From a virus, in IMG/VR virus record IMGVR_UViG_3300027816_000355, positions 1 through 26,637 of that record: a stretch of DNA of 26,637 nucleotides; one strand, 5' to 3'. Positions 21,862-26,637 of the stretch are shown here, piece after piece (positions within the stretch are counted from its first letter, which is position 1; the number at the start of each line of letters is the position of its first letter). Both the position numbers and the translations under genes were made by a program. Below the pieces are notes generated by a model. It saw only the letters and a list, made by a program, of their open reading frames with translations, was not told the DNA's origin and ran no database searches.

Positions 21862-22287
21862 CTATGGTTTTTCAATTCCTAATAGCAATTTTCTAAGCTC
21901 TTCCCAATCCACAGCATCAGAGGACCATCGGCGCACGGGCGCAACGCGCAAGCCCTCGAGAGCAACATCGGGGGCTTGGCCACCGTGATAGAGAAAAACT
22001 AAGCCGATTCGCTTCCCAATAGGCAAATGCTTCACAAGCAAAAAGGCCGGGCACCCATAGGACCAATGGCGAAAAAGAAAAGAGATTTGATGCGGCCGAA
22101 CGTCAACCTTTAATCCGCGCCGCACCACCTTATTTTCCAAAAAGCCAACGCGGCCGCCGCCAAGCTTATCGGCCACCACCATATCAGGAAAGCCAAGATT
22201 GGCCACCGATTCAACGCGGGATATATCCACATCTCGCAACCGCTCCCGGACATAATCCGAAAAAACAGATTCAGGTTTCCTCGCCAT
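21862..22287 (-). CDS. PD-(D/E)XK-type nuclease (VRR-NUC/resolvase-like)
   Basis: The start at 22287 follows AGAGGA and overlaps the terminase small subunit gene by 17 bp, so translation is coupled. The product has 141 residues. N31 to K53 reads LGFPDMVVAD, then VGFLENKVV. Here D35, E51 and K53 fit the PD-(D/E)XK core, where two acids and a Lys hold a metal and cut DNA. RPHQISFLFRHW (64-75) matches the conserved RPxQ helix of VRR-NUC and related folds. FLLVKHL is the next strand. This family resolves branched DNA or nicks it. It may trim replication intermediates before packaging. The ENK in place of the usual ExK (EVK) spacing is normal for the motif. Confidence 0.78.
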   Translation of the reverse strand: MARKPESVFSDYVRERLRDVDISRVESVANLGFPDMVVADKLGGGRVGFLENKVVRRGLKVDVRPHQISFLFRHWSYGCPAFLLVKHLPIGKRIGLVFLYHGGQAPDVALEGLRVAPVRRWSSDAVDWEELRKLLLGIEKP

Positions 22288-22960
22288 CGTCCTCTGAAAG
22301 CCTCTCAAACACGTCAGGAGGCGGATTTTCCACCGGGAGGGTGAAAGCAGGGTCCACGTCCTTTTCGGCGCTCTCACGCACGTCTGAGGGCTCCAGATCG
22401 ATTATGGCGGTGGGGGGAGGGCCGCCATAGAGTTTTTTCAACTCGTCAAGTTTGCGCTGTACTTCCTCTTTGCTCATTGAATCGATAGTGCCGTGCCGGA
22501 TTTCCTTCCGCTCAACGTAAATCGTCCCCAATGCCTGCCCCCGCCGATACTCAGCCTGAACAGCAGCAGCAAAAGCGCCCGCCTCCAGCGCCTTATCGCG
22601 AATTAGCTGCAGGTCTTTCATATGCCGCTCATACGACGTGTTGTACTTCGAAGCCAGTTCGGCCCGGTATTGCTGGATAGCCGCAACGACGTGCGGATTG
22701 ATGTCCGGGTTAGTCAACTGCCAAGCGATAACAGAAGCGCTTTTTTCGTTGTAGCCCGCCCGAATAGCCGCTTCCTTCATCGTCACCCGGCCGTCGCCTG
22801 ATACGTACTCGGTAATGAACTTCCAATGCTTGGGCGTGACCATCCGCTTGCGGCCCGTCATTGTCTTCAAAGAGGACAGCGACGGCACCTTTTCAGACAT
22901 CCGCTGCGCGGCCTTCTTCGGCACCACAGGCGGGACGTTCCAAACATCCTTCTTTGGCAT
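22271..22960 (-). CDS. terS: Terminase small subunit (TerS)
   Basis: The 229-residue protein starts at the ATG at 22960, eight nt after GGAGG and sharing an A with the stop of the upstream gene (TAATG). Residues 43-87 are a helix-turn-helix typical of phage small terminases: PKHWKFITEYVSGDGRV, then KEAAIRAGYNEKSASVIAW and NPDI. A helical oligomer part follows (IQQYRAELASKYNTSYERHM, then LRDKALE-type helix), and SKEEVQRKLDELKKLYGG near 162. It recognises the packaging site on the concatemer and hands it to TerL. The C-terminal 45 residues are acidic and probably contact TerL. The separation from TerL by 4.2 kb is unusual. Confidence 0.87.
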   Translation of the reverse strand: MPKKDVWNVPPVVPKKAAQRMSEKVPSLSSLKTMTGRKRMVTPKHWKFITEYVSGDGRVTMKEAAIRAGYNEKSASVIAWQLTNPDINPHVVAAIQQYRAELASKYNTSYERHMKDLQLIRDKALEAGAFAAAVQAEYRRGQALGTIYVERKEIRHGTIDSMSKEEVQRKLDELKKLYGGPPPTAIIDLEPSDVRESAEKDVDPAFTLPVENPPPDVFERLSEDDGEET

Positions 22961-23175
22961 TACGAAAGCCTCCACAAGCGCCAACCGTCTTCAATCCTAC
23001 GCAGGGTGAACTTCCAATCGGATTTGTACTTGGCAGCGTACCTGACGGCCGCTACACGCGCCGAGATAGCCTGTCGTTCCGTTGAAAAGAAAATGCTATC
23101 GCCGGGCTCCATGTCAGGAAACGGATACCGCGTCCGACTCGCTGGAATCTCTACATTCTGATCAATTTCATACAT
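22960..23175 (-). CDS. Small DUF7303-like protein
   Basis: This 71-residue protein starts at the ATG at 23175, after TAGGAGG. It has MEPGDSIFFST near 21-31 and ends in KSDWKFTLRRIEDGWRLWRL. Both phrases are standard for a family I know as DUF7303, widespread in phages: GDSFFV, then a helix, then KFTxRKxExGxRVWR. Its N-terminal half is a beta segment, so the whole reads as a small alpha/beta domain. The Arg-rich, aromatic end may bind nucleic acid, though this is not established. It is the first gene of a minus-strand transcript, with a good promoter about 30 nt upstream. Confidence 0.82.
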   Translation of the reverse strand: MYEIDQNVEIPASRTRYPFPDMEPGDSIFFSTERQAISARVAAVRYAAKYKSDWKFTLRRIEDGWRLWRLS

Positions 23176-23203
23176 CGTATAACCTCCTAAACCAACTGCC
23201 TAG

Positions 23204-23232
23204 ATATTACGCAGCGAAACTCGTATAGTCAA
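23204..23232 (-). promoter_or_regulatory. Sigma70-like promoter for DUF7303-terS-nuclease
   Basis: Minus strand: -35 TTGACT (23227-23232), 17-bp spacer, -10 TAATAT (23204-23209). It precedes the DUF7303 ATG by 28 nt, and the TAGGAGG ribosome site lies in the transcript. It is one of the better promoter matches in the window. Confidence 0.65.
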
Positions 23233-23266
23233 GGAAACTTCCGAACACCAACCCCCAAACCAATCC

Positions 23267-23299
23267 AAGGGTTCCTATAGACTTTTTTTGACTAAGAAA
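23267..23299 (-). promoter_or_regulatory. Outward-facing promoter-like inverted element, left copy
   Basis: Read on the minus strand, this 33-nt element goes TTTCTTAGTC, A-tract, AGTCTATAGGAACCCTT. It matches the right copy (23472-23505) with only a few changes. The CTATAGG core resembles the start of T7-type phage promoters. It points toward terS. Confidence 0.5.
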
Positions 23300-23471
23300 A
23301 AAAAATGAAACAAAAAAAGCAGTCTCACGGGTCCCCCCTGAATATTTGTATTTCTTACGTTTCCTAAATATAAACGTGATGCTAACGTAAGTCTGAAAAC
23401 CCGCACCAGTACTCGTTTATTACGGCATTACGTCTATTACGCCTAATTTCACAAAAAAAAATCAAAAATAA
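23300..23471. other. AT-rich centre of the divergent control region
   Basis: No gene is supported. It holds three ATTACG direct repeats (starts 23419, 23427, 23436), an inverted pair CTTACGTT/AACGTAAG (23354-23361, 23384-23391), a second nested pair ACGTTT/AAACGT, and several A-tracts. It could be a replication origin or regulator-binding site. Confidence 0.5.
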
Positions 23472-23505
23472 TTTCTTAGTGAAAAAAGTTCTATAGGGAA
23501 CCCTT
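23472..23505 (+). promoter_or_regulatory. Outward-facing promoter-like inverted element, right copy
   Basis: On the plus strand it reads TTTCTTAGTG, A-tract, GTTCTATAGGGAACCCTT. CTATAGGGA equals the core of a T7-type promoter around its start site. It points toward the plus-strand gene set 190 bp downstream. Confidence 0.5.
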
Positions 23506-23528
23506 CAAACATATAAAAAACCGCGTTT

Positions 23529-23657
23529 CCATAACTTTTCGATCTAATCCCCACAAAGATTTTCCTTGCATCAATACCATTCATGCCTTACCATAACTCC
23601 GGTAAATCGTGAAACCTATGTAATTACTACCCGGTCCCCGGTCCGCGTTCCATAACT
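23529..23657. repeat. Three CCATAACT direct repeats, about 60 bp apart
   Basis: CCATAACT begins at 23529, 23591 and 23650. The first and third share a longer CCGCGTT(T)CCATAACT. They lie between the right promoter-like element and the first plus-strand gene, so they may be operators for that operon. A weak sigma70-like pair (TTGCAT 23566-23571 and TACCAT 23589-23594) overlaps the second. Confidence 0.5.
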
Positions 23658-23694
23658 AACCAACCAACCACCAACACAGAAAGGATAGCACAGC

Positions 23695-23799
23695 ATGGAC
23701 CCTGATGAAATCGTAACCTTAATCGCAGGTATTCTTGGTGCAATCATTGGCTGCGCAATTGCAGTAATTGTTATATCGCTTTTCTTACACGGGGTATGA
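23695..23799 (+). CDS. 34-residue membrane peptide, first gene of plus-strand operon
   Basis: The ATG at 23695 is six nt after AGGATAG, the same ribosome site as in the minus-strand accessory genes. The product is MDPDEIVTLIAGILGAIIGC and 14 further residues. It has an acidic N-terminus and a long hydrophobic segment (about residues 8-31) with small residues, so it is a single-span membrane protein. It leads a chain of overlapping small genes. It could alter the host membrane early in infection or serve as a superinfection-exclusion peptide, but this is speculation. Confidence 0.65.
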   Translation: MDPDEIVTLIAGILGAIIGCAIAVIVISLFLHGV

Positions 23800-23800
23800 C

Positions 23801-24079
23801 ATGAGAGCAGCCATTCGCTATAAGTATCTAATCGAATCGGAGTACAACGACATGCCCTGTTTGTTGGGCGTGATCCATTTCACGGTATTGCCCGGGGGTG
23901 CTGACCCGTGGGTCGCGGACAGTGATATAGATTGTTACGGCTATCGAGAGGTGGTATTTGACATTTTGCAGCCGAGTAAAACCCTTTGGAAGGATGCGGA
24001 CGAGGCGGTGCATAGGAATCCTCGTTTATTAGGGTATTACGAGGACTTGATTGAGACGGAATTGGGGGAATTGTTATGA
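23801..24079 (+). CDS. Small phage protein of unknown function (92 aa)
   Basis: The start at 23801 is two bases after the previous stop; a longer frame from 23768 would overlap that gene. The product has 92 residues. It contains YKYLIESEYNDMPCLLGVIH, a central DPWVADSDIDCYGYREVVFD, and a helical C-terminus with LGYYEDLIETELGELL. It is acidic with two cysteines. No catalytic or membrane motif is visible. It overlaps the next start by four bases. I do not recognise its family; the position suggests an early-expressed host-takeover gene. Confidence 0.7.
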   Translation: MRAAIRYKYLIESEYNDMPCLLGVIHFTVLPGGADPWVADSDIDCYGYREVVFDILQPSKTLWKDADEAVHRNPRLLGYYEDLIETELGELL

Positions 24080-24339
24080 GTGAGCACAATGGTTCGCGTG
24101 GCGTGAATCCTGCGGAGATAGAGAATCTGGACGAGTGGGAGTTAGCGATTTGCTACAAGTGTGGCTTTATTGATGATTGGTCGGAGATTCCGGGTGGTCA
24201 GTGTTCTTTTAGTGGTGAGGGGTTGAATTGGTGTCCTGAGTGTGGGGACATAGAGAGCTTGGTGGATTACACGCCGGAGAGGGCGTTGATTATTGCTGAG
24301 CAGGTGGCGTTTAAGAAGGGAGAGAGGAAATTGTCATGA
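24076..24339 (+). CDS. Zinc-ribbon protein (87 aa)
   Basis: The ATG at 24076 overlaps the previous stop as ATGA. The 87-residue product has CxxC pairs at C26/C29 (CYKCG) and C53/C56 (CPECG), plus C43, within about 30 residues. This is a clear zinc ribbon. Around it is acidic sequence, with the phrase IENLDEWELAICYKCGFIDD before the first pair and an Ala/Glu helix after the second (TPERALIIAEQVAFKKGE). Such proteins in early phage operons often bind nucleic acid or an RNA polymerase subunit. The partner is not known here. Confidence 0.75.
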   Translation: MSEHNGSRGVNPAEIENLDEWELAICYKCGFIDDWSEIPGGQCSFSGEGLNWCPECGDIESLVDYTPERALIIAEQVAFKKGERKLS

Positions 24340-24623
24340 AGAAGTTAATTGTTGGGATGGCGTTGCTGTTGCCGTTGGTAGCCGGGGCGGCGGCCGAAGA
24401 GTGGATGGAATTAAAGAATCAGGCGGGCGGGAAGATTTTGCTGCTGGCGCACAAGTGCTCATTGAAGGGTGCGGAGCATGGGCGGATGGTAATTGCGACG
24501 AGTCCTGCGGGCCCGAACACGAATGGGTGTTGGTACGTGTTGGCGGACATGATTCATATTGTCTGGGAGGGCGGTGGTACGTCGTCGTTTGATCCGAAGG
24601 ATTTTGAGTACAGGAAGCGGTGA
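24336..24623 (+). CDS. Secreted small protein with signal peptide (95 aa)
   Basis: The ATG at 24336 overlaps the previous stop by four bases, with AGAGAGG upstream. Residues 1-20 (MKKLIVGMALLLPLVAGAAA) form a good signal peptide, with cleavage likely after A20. The mature part has MELKNQAGGKILLLAHKC and SPAGPNTNGCWYVLADM, with two Cys (C41, C65) that can pair in the periplasm. IHIVWEGGGTSSF and a basic end follow. The family pattern (NQAGGKIxL, GCWxxxxxxxxxxW) is known to me from phages and prophages of Burkholderiales, without a function. Export to the periplasm in the host is the main prediction. Confidence 0.78.
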   Translation: MKKLIVGMALLLPLVAGAAAEEWMELKNQAGGKILLLAHKCSLKGAEHGRMVIATSPAGPNTNGCWYVLADMIHIVWEGGGTSSFDPKDFEYRKR

Positions 24624-24799
24624 TGGAAGAGCGGGTGAAGAAACGGTTCTGCACGACGTGTCAATTTGATCGTGTGGAGGAGGGTGGCGAGTTCCGTTAT
24701 TTTGGAAAGGCCAAGCGTTGGATATGCCGCAGTTGCGTGGCTAAGACGGCCGAGAGGCTGGCGCAGAGAAAGGAGCAAGGACATGACAGAAGCGCGTGA
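24623..24799 (+). CDS. Small zinc-ribbon protein (58 aa)
   Basis: A frame from the ATG at 24623 (sharing one base with the previous stop TGA) to 24799 encodes 58 residues. Cysteines C10, C13, C35 and C38 (RFCTTCQ and WICRSC) form a zinc ribbon, and the rest is basic, with KRFC, KAKRWICRSC and a C-terminal Arg/Lys helix. The next gene starts inside it. Basic ribbons of this form are commonly seen in Burkholderiales phages and may bind nucleic acid. Confidence 0.68.
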   Translation: MEERVKKRFCTTCQFDRVEEGGEFRYFGKAKRWICRSCVAKTAERLAQRKEQGHDRSA

Positions 24800-25133
24800 G
24801 ATACGGCACAGCTATGGCTGTGTGAAGGAAACGGACATGGTGTTATTGCGTCGGGCCCCGAAGGTGAAGATGAAGATTGAAAGTATCTTGGGCCGTGAGA
24901 CGCGTAAATTTTGCATTGCTGAGGTGAAGATATGGTCACGAGACGAGGAGGACGAGGAAAAGGTAAGTAAGGAGGATCGTGGTCCTTATGATTGGCGGCA
25001 TGAGAAGCCTAAGAAGTCGCGGGGAAAGAAGGAAGAGTGGCAGAAAGTGTATATCGATGCCATTACGGGGACGATGTATGACTTTCACACAAGGGTGTGT
25101 TTGAGTTCGTCGAATATCAGAATGATTGATTAA
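24783..25133 (+). CDS. Charged accessory protein (116 aa)
   Basis: The start at 24783 is preceded by AAGGA and overlaps the ribbon gene by 17 bp; a longer reading starting at 24666 would cover that gene. The 116-residue product has RRAPKVKMKIESILGRETRK at its centre, then an acidic/basic run (RDEEDEEKVSKEDRGPYDWR), then KPKKSRGKKEEWQKVYIDAI near 85. It ends in TMYDFHTRVCLSSSNIRMID. The mixture of acidic and basic blocks suggests a protein-interaction role. No family recognised. Confidence 0.68.
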   Translation: MTEAREIRHSYGCVKETDMVLLRRAPKVKMKIESILGRETRKFCIAEVKIWSRDEEDEEKVSKEDRGPYDWRHEKPKKSRGKKEEWQKVYIDAITGTMYDFHTRVCLSSSNIRMID

Positions 25134-25143
25134 GGAGAATGCC

Positions 25144-25386
25144 ATGTTGGAGATGAAATACCGTGAGATGTTGATGAATGGTTACAAGCGTTTTGAGATG
25201 ACTAAAGACCGTACGCATATTGATGATGCGATCAATTTGGTGATGACGTTATCGCCGGAGAGTTTTTTTAATGGGCCGAAGGACAGGGCCCTTGAGCAGC
25301 GGGTCTTTGTCCATGCGCCGCGTGGTGCGTATTGGTCGGGGACGGCGCGTACGTACAAAGATGCATACAAGATGGAAGACAAATAA
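25144..25386 (+). CDS. Small phage protein of unknown function (80 aa)
   Basis: The ATG at 25144 lies eight nt after AAGGAG, a strong site. The 80-residue product reads MLEMKYREMLMNGYKRFEMT, then DDAINLVMTLSPESFF, then a basic part with RVFVHAPRGAYWSGTARTYK. It is a helix followed by a small beta part. No known motif. An upstream in-frame start at 25126 lies before the ribosome site and is less likely. It belongs to the overlapping plus-strand operon. Confidence 0.68.
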   Translation: MLEMKYREMLMNGYKRFEMTKDRTHIDDAINLVMTLSPESFFNGPKDRALEQRVFVHAPRGAYWSGTARTYKDAYKMEDK

Positions 25387-25604
25387 TGGGAGAGAAAATG
25401 ATGCCGTTTGATACTTCGTACATTAAAACTGCGTGGGCGTGGGTAAATGCTTTGTGGGCCAAGTCGCTTGCTGCGGTGGTGTTGTTCTTTATAGGGTTGT
25501 GGATTGGTGGGGTGATGGCGGAGGGGCGGATTGTGAGTGATTGCAAGTTTGCTGGGAGCTTCCGCGCTGACATACAGGCGTTTAATTGCCAACGGAGGAT
25601 TTGA
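25386..25604 (+). CDS. Single-span membrane protein with a Cys-containing tail (72 aa)
   Basis: The first ATG at 25386 overlaps the previous stop (TAATG) with GGAAG seven nt upstream; a later ATG at 25398 has GGGAG five nt ahead and would drop four residues. After a polar start (TSYIKTAWAWVNALWA), residues 23-42 are a membrane segment (SLAAVVLFFIGLWIGGVMAE region). The C-terminal 25 residues hold EGRIVSDCKFAGSFRADI and AFNCQRRI, with two cysteines. Small anchored proteins with this tail are familiar from phage genomes. A role in lysis or exclusion is possible. Confidence 0.7.
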   Translation: MGEKMMPFDTSYIKTAWAWVNALWAKSLAAVVLFFIGLWIGGVMAEGRIVSDCKFAGSFRADIQAFNCQRRI

Positions 25605-25810
25605 TGAAAGCATTTCCATTGAAAGCGGTAAACAAGTTTGACGATAGCGAGGGCATGGACCTGCGCGATTATTTTGCGGCGAAGGTGATACAGGCTTTTC
25701 TTACCCATGATCCAATAATGTTGGAACTACGCAAGGCTGAAGTTGTAAAAGACCTTGCGAAGGGCGCATATCAGATGGCCGACGCAATGATGCAAGCGAG
25801 GGAGAAATGA
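25604..25810 (+). CDS. Conserved small phage protein (68 aa)
   Basis: The ATG at 25604 overlaps the previous stop as TGATG, with GGAGG eight nt ahead. The 68-residue product has GMDLRDYFAAKVIQAFLT near 17-34 and ends in AKGAYQMADAMMQAREK. The phrase GMxLRDYFAAKxxQ and the ending AYxxADAMxxAREK mark a family common in phages and prophages of proteobacteria, mainly helical and of unknown function. It is intact. The next gene starts inside its stop (ATGA), so the two are coupled. Confidence 0.78.
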   Translation: MKAFPLKAVNKFDDSEGMDLRDYFAAKVIQAFLTHDPIMLELRKAEVVKDLAKGAYQMADAMMQAREK

Positions 25811-26268
25811 CCGAAGAAGAACTAAGCAAAATGATAAGCGAGTTTTTACCGTATCCGGCTGAGGGCCAACACCATGCCTTAAAACAATTTGCCAAGCTAG
25901 TCGCAGCAGCAGAGCGTGAGAAACTGAAACACGAACTCCTGACGCTTGAGAAGTGGAAAGGTATGGCACTAGCCAAAGACGGTGATGGCAGGACGGTGCA
26001 AGAGATCGAGCGCGAAGCCAGAGAAGCAGAGCGTGAGAAGGTAGCCAAATGGATGATTCAGCGCAGCTATGCCACAGGTCACGGGGATACGCTTGAAGAC
26101 TTGCTGCAAGAACTTGACTGGCAGGTTGCAGATGGCTGGAACCGTGCGCTGATGAATGGCGTGAAGACTGAACGTGAGGCGTGTGCCAAGGTTGTCGAGC
26201 AAGCAGGGATTGATGGCTATGGCACGTTAGCCGCTGCGTTGTTGGTGAGAGAAAGGGGTGCGCCATGA
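25807..26268 (+). CDS. Coiled-coil phage protein (153 aa)
   Basis: A 153-residue protein starts at the ATG at 25807, overlapping the previous stop. It is largely helical. KQFAKLVAAAEREKLKHELL near residue 27, IEREAREAEREKVAKWMIQR near 66 and VKTEREACAKVVEQAG near 119 are recurrent Glu/Arg/Lys-rich blocks that look like repeated units of one helix. The phrase FAxLVAAAERExxA is very common in phages of Burkholderiales. This and the gene next to it are the best host hints. No catalytic motif. Probably dimeric or a scaffold-like accessory protein. Confidence 0.75.
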   Translation: MTEEELSKMISEFLPYPAEGQHHALKQFAKLVAAAEREKLKHELLTLEKWKGMALAKDGDGRTVQEIEREAREAEREKVAKWMIQRSYATGHGDTLEDLLQELDWQVADGWNRALMNGVKTEREACAKVVEQAGIDGYGTLAAALLVRERGAP

Positions 26269-26637
26269 GCAATTTACAAAAACACGCATTGATGGAATTT
26301 CGGGCGGCAGGTTGGACGGATAACGAAGGTAAGTTTAAAAACGAAATGCAAGAAGCCCTCTGTAGTGGTGTACTTAAATTACTAAAAGTCTTTTCTGAAG
26401 AAGGCCATTCTGGAAGTAGCGCACCATACGCAATCAAGCTGTTCACAAAGCTTGCATCGTTCGAGCCAATTGTTCCGCTGACTGGAGAAGATTGGGAGTG
26501 GAGTGAGGTTAGCGAAGGTGTTTTTCAGAACAAACGATGCAGTCACGTGTTCAAGCAGGCAGATAGGTTTGATGGTCAAGCGTATGACATCAATGGGCGC
26601 ATATTTTGGGAGTGGTACACGGACGAAGAAACGGGCG
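26265..26637 (+). CDS. Conserved phage protein (cut by right edge)
   Basis: The ATG at 26265 overlaps the previous stop by four bases. The frame remains open to the end, giving 124 residues. It shows KHALMEFRAAGWTDNEGKFK, EMQEALCSGVLKLLKVFSEE, then GHSGSSAPYAIKLFTKLASF, PLTGEDWEWSEVSEGVFQNK and QADRFDGQAYDINGR. This string is familiar from a conserved phage protein of unknown function seen in diverse proteobacterial phages, always with GHSGxxAPY and GEDWEW. The C-terminus lies outside the window. Intact as far as it can be read. Confidence 0.8.
   Translation, partial: MSNLQKHALMEFRAAGWTDNEGKFKNEMQEALCSGVLKLLKVFSEEGHSGSSAPYAIKLFTKLASFEPIVPLTGEDWEWSEVSEGVFQNKRCSHVFKQADRFDGQAYDINGRIFWEWYTDEETG

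Noticed and set aside
23301-23340. Start of a gene at the ATG near 23305
   Set aside because: No ribosome site, and the frame is short and Lys-rich because of A-tracts.

Overview
The window is a stretch of a tailed double-stranded DNA bacteriophage genome (Caudoviricetes). It encodes a terminase pair, a portal, a scaffold-like protein, an HK97-type major capsid protein, head-tail connectors and a tail fibre. No tape-measure or sheath gene is visible, and a very large virion-type protein carries a lytic transglycosylase domain, so a short-tailed (podovirus-like) particle is the likeliest guess. Several small accessory proteins on the plus strand resemble families I associate with phages of freshwater Burkholderiales. 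The host is therefore probably a betaproteobacterium, but that is inference only. No tRNA, rRNA, CRISPR array, integrase, DNA polymerase or RNA polymerase gene was found.

Layout. From 1 to 18027, all genes read on the minus strand and form the morphogenesis block. In transcription order they are TerL, a 1196-residue SLT-domain protein, portal, a 47-residue ORF, a 61-residue ORF, a GroES-like co-chaperonin, scaffold, a 156-residue protein, a decoration-type protein, the major capsid protein followed by a strong terminator, then a run of small head, basic and connector proteins, two paralogous structural proteins, an 11-unit repeat protein and a tail fibre cut by the left edge. From 18028 to 18451 there is no convincing gene, but there are five strong hairpins or palindromes. 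From 18452 to 21782 lie five minus-strand accessory genes, including DUF932 and DUF7227 types, visibly more GC-rich than the rest. Three of them have their own near-identical promoter with paired palindromes, and all five share one ribosome-binding leader. From 21862 to 23175 come a PD-(D/E)XK-type nuclease, the terminase small subunit and a DUF7303-type protein, tightly overlapped.

The interval 23176-23694 is AT-rich and divergent. It holds a sigma70-like promoter for the minus strand, a pair of outward-facing 33-34 nt inverted repeats with a T7-like TATAGG core, and several short repeats. It looks like the control hub, and possibly an origin, of the genome. From 23695 to the right edge, ten small plus-strand genes (two with clear zinc-ribbon cysteines, two with a membrane segment, one with a signal peptide) form one tightly overlapping operon of the kind usually expressed early.

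The points most worth following up are the repeated palindromic promoter cassettes with compensatory base changes, the outward-facing inverted promoter-like elements, the HExxH motif inside the large SLT protein, and the phage GroES with an intact mobile-loop tripeptide.
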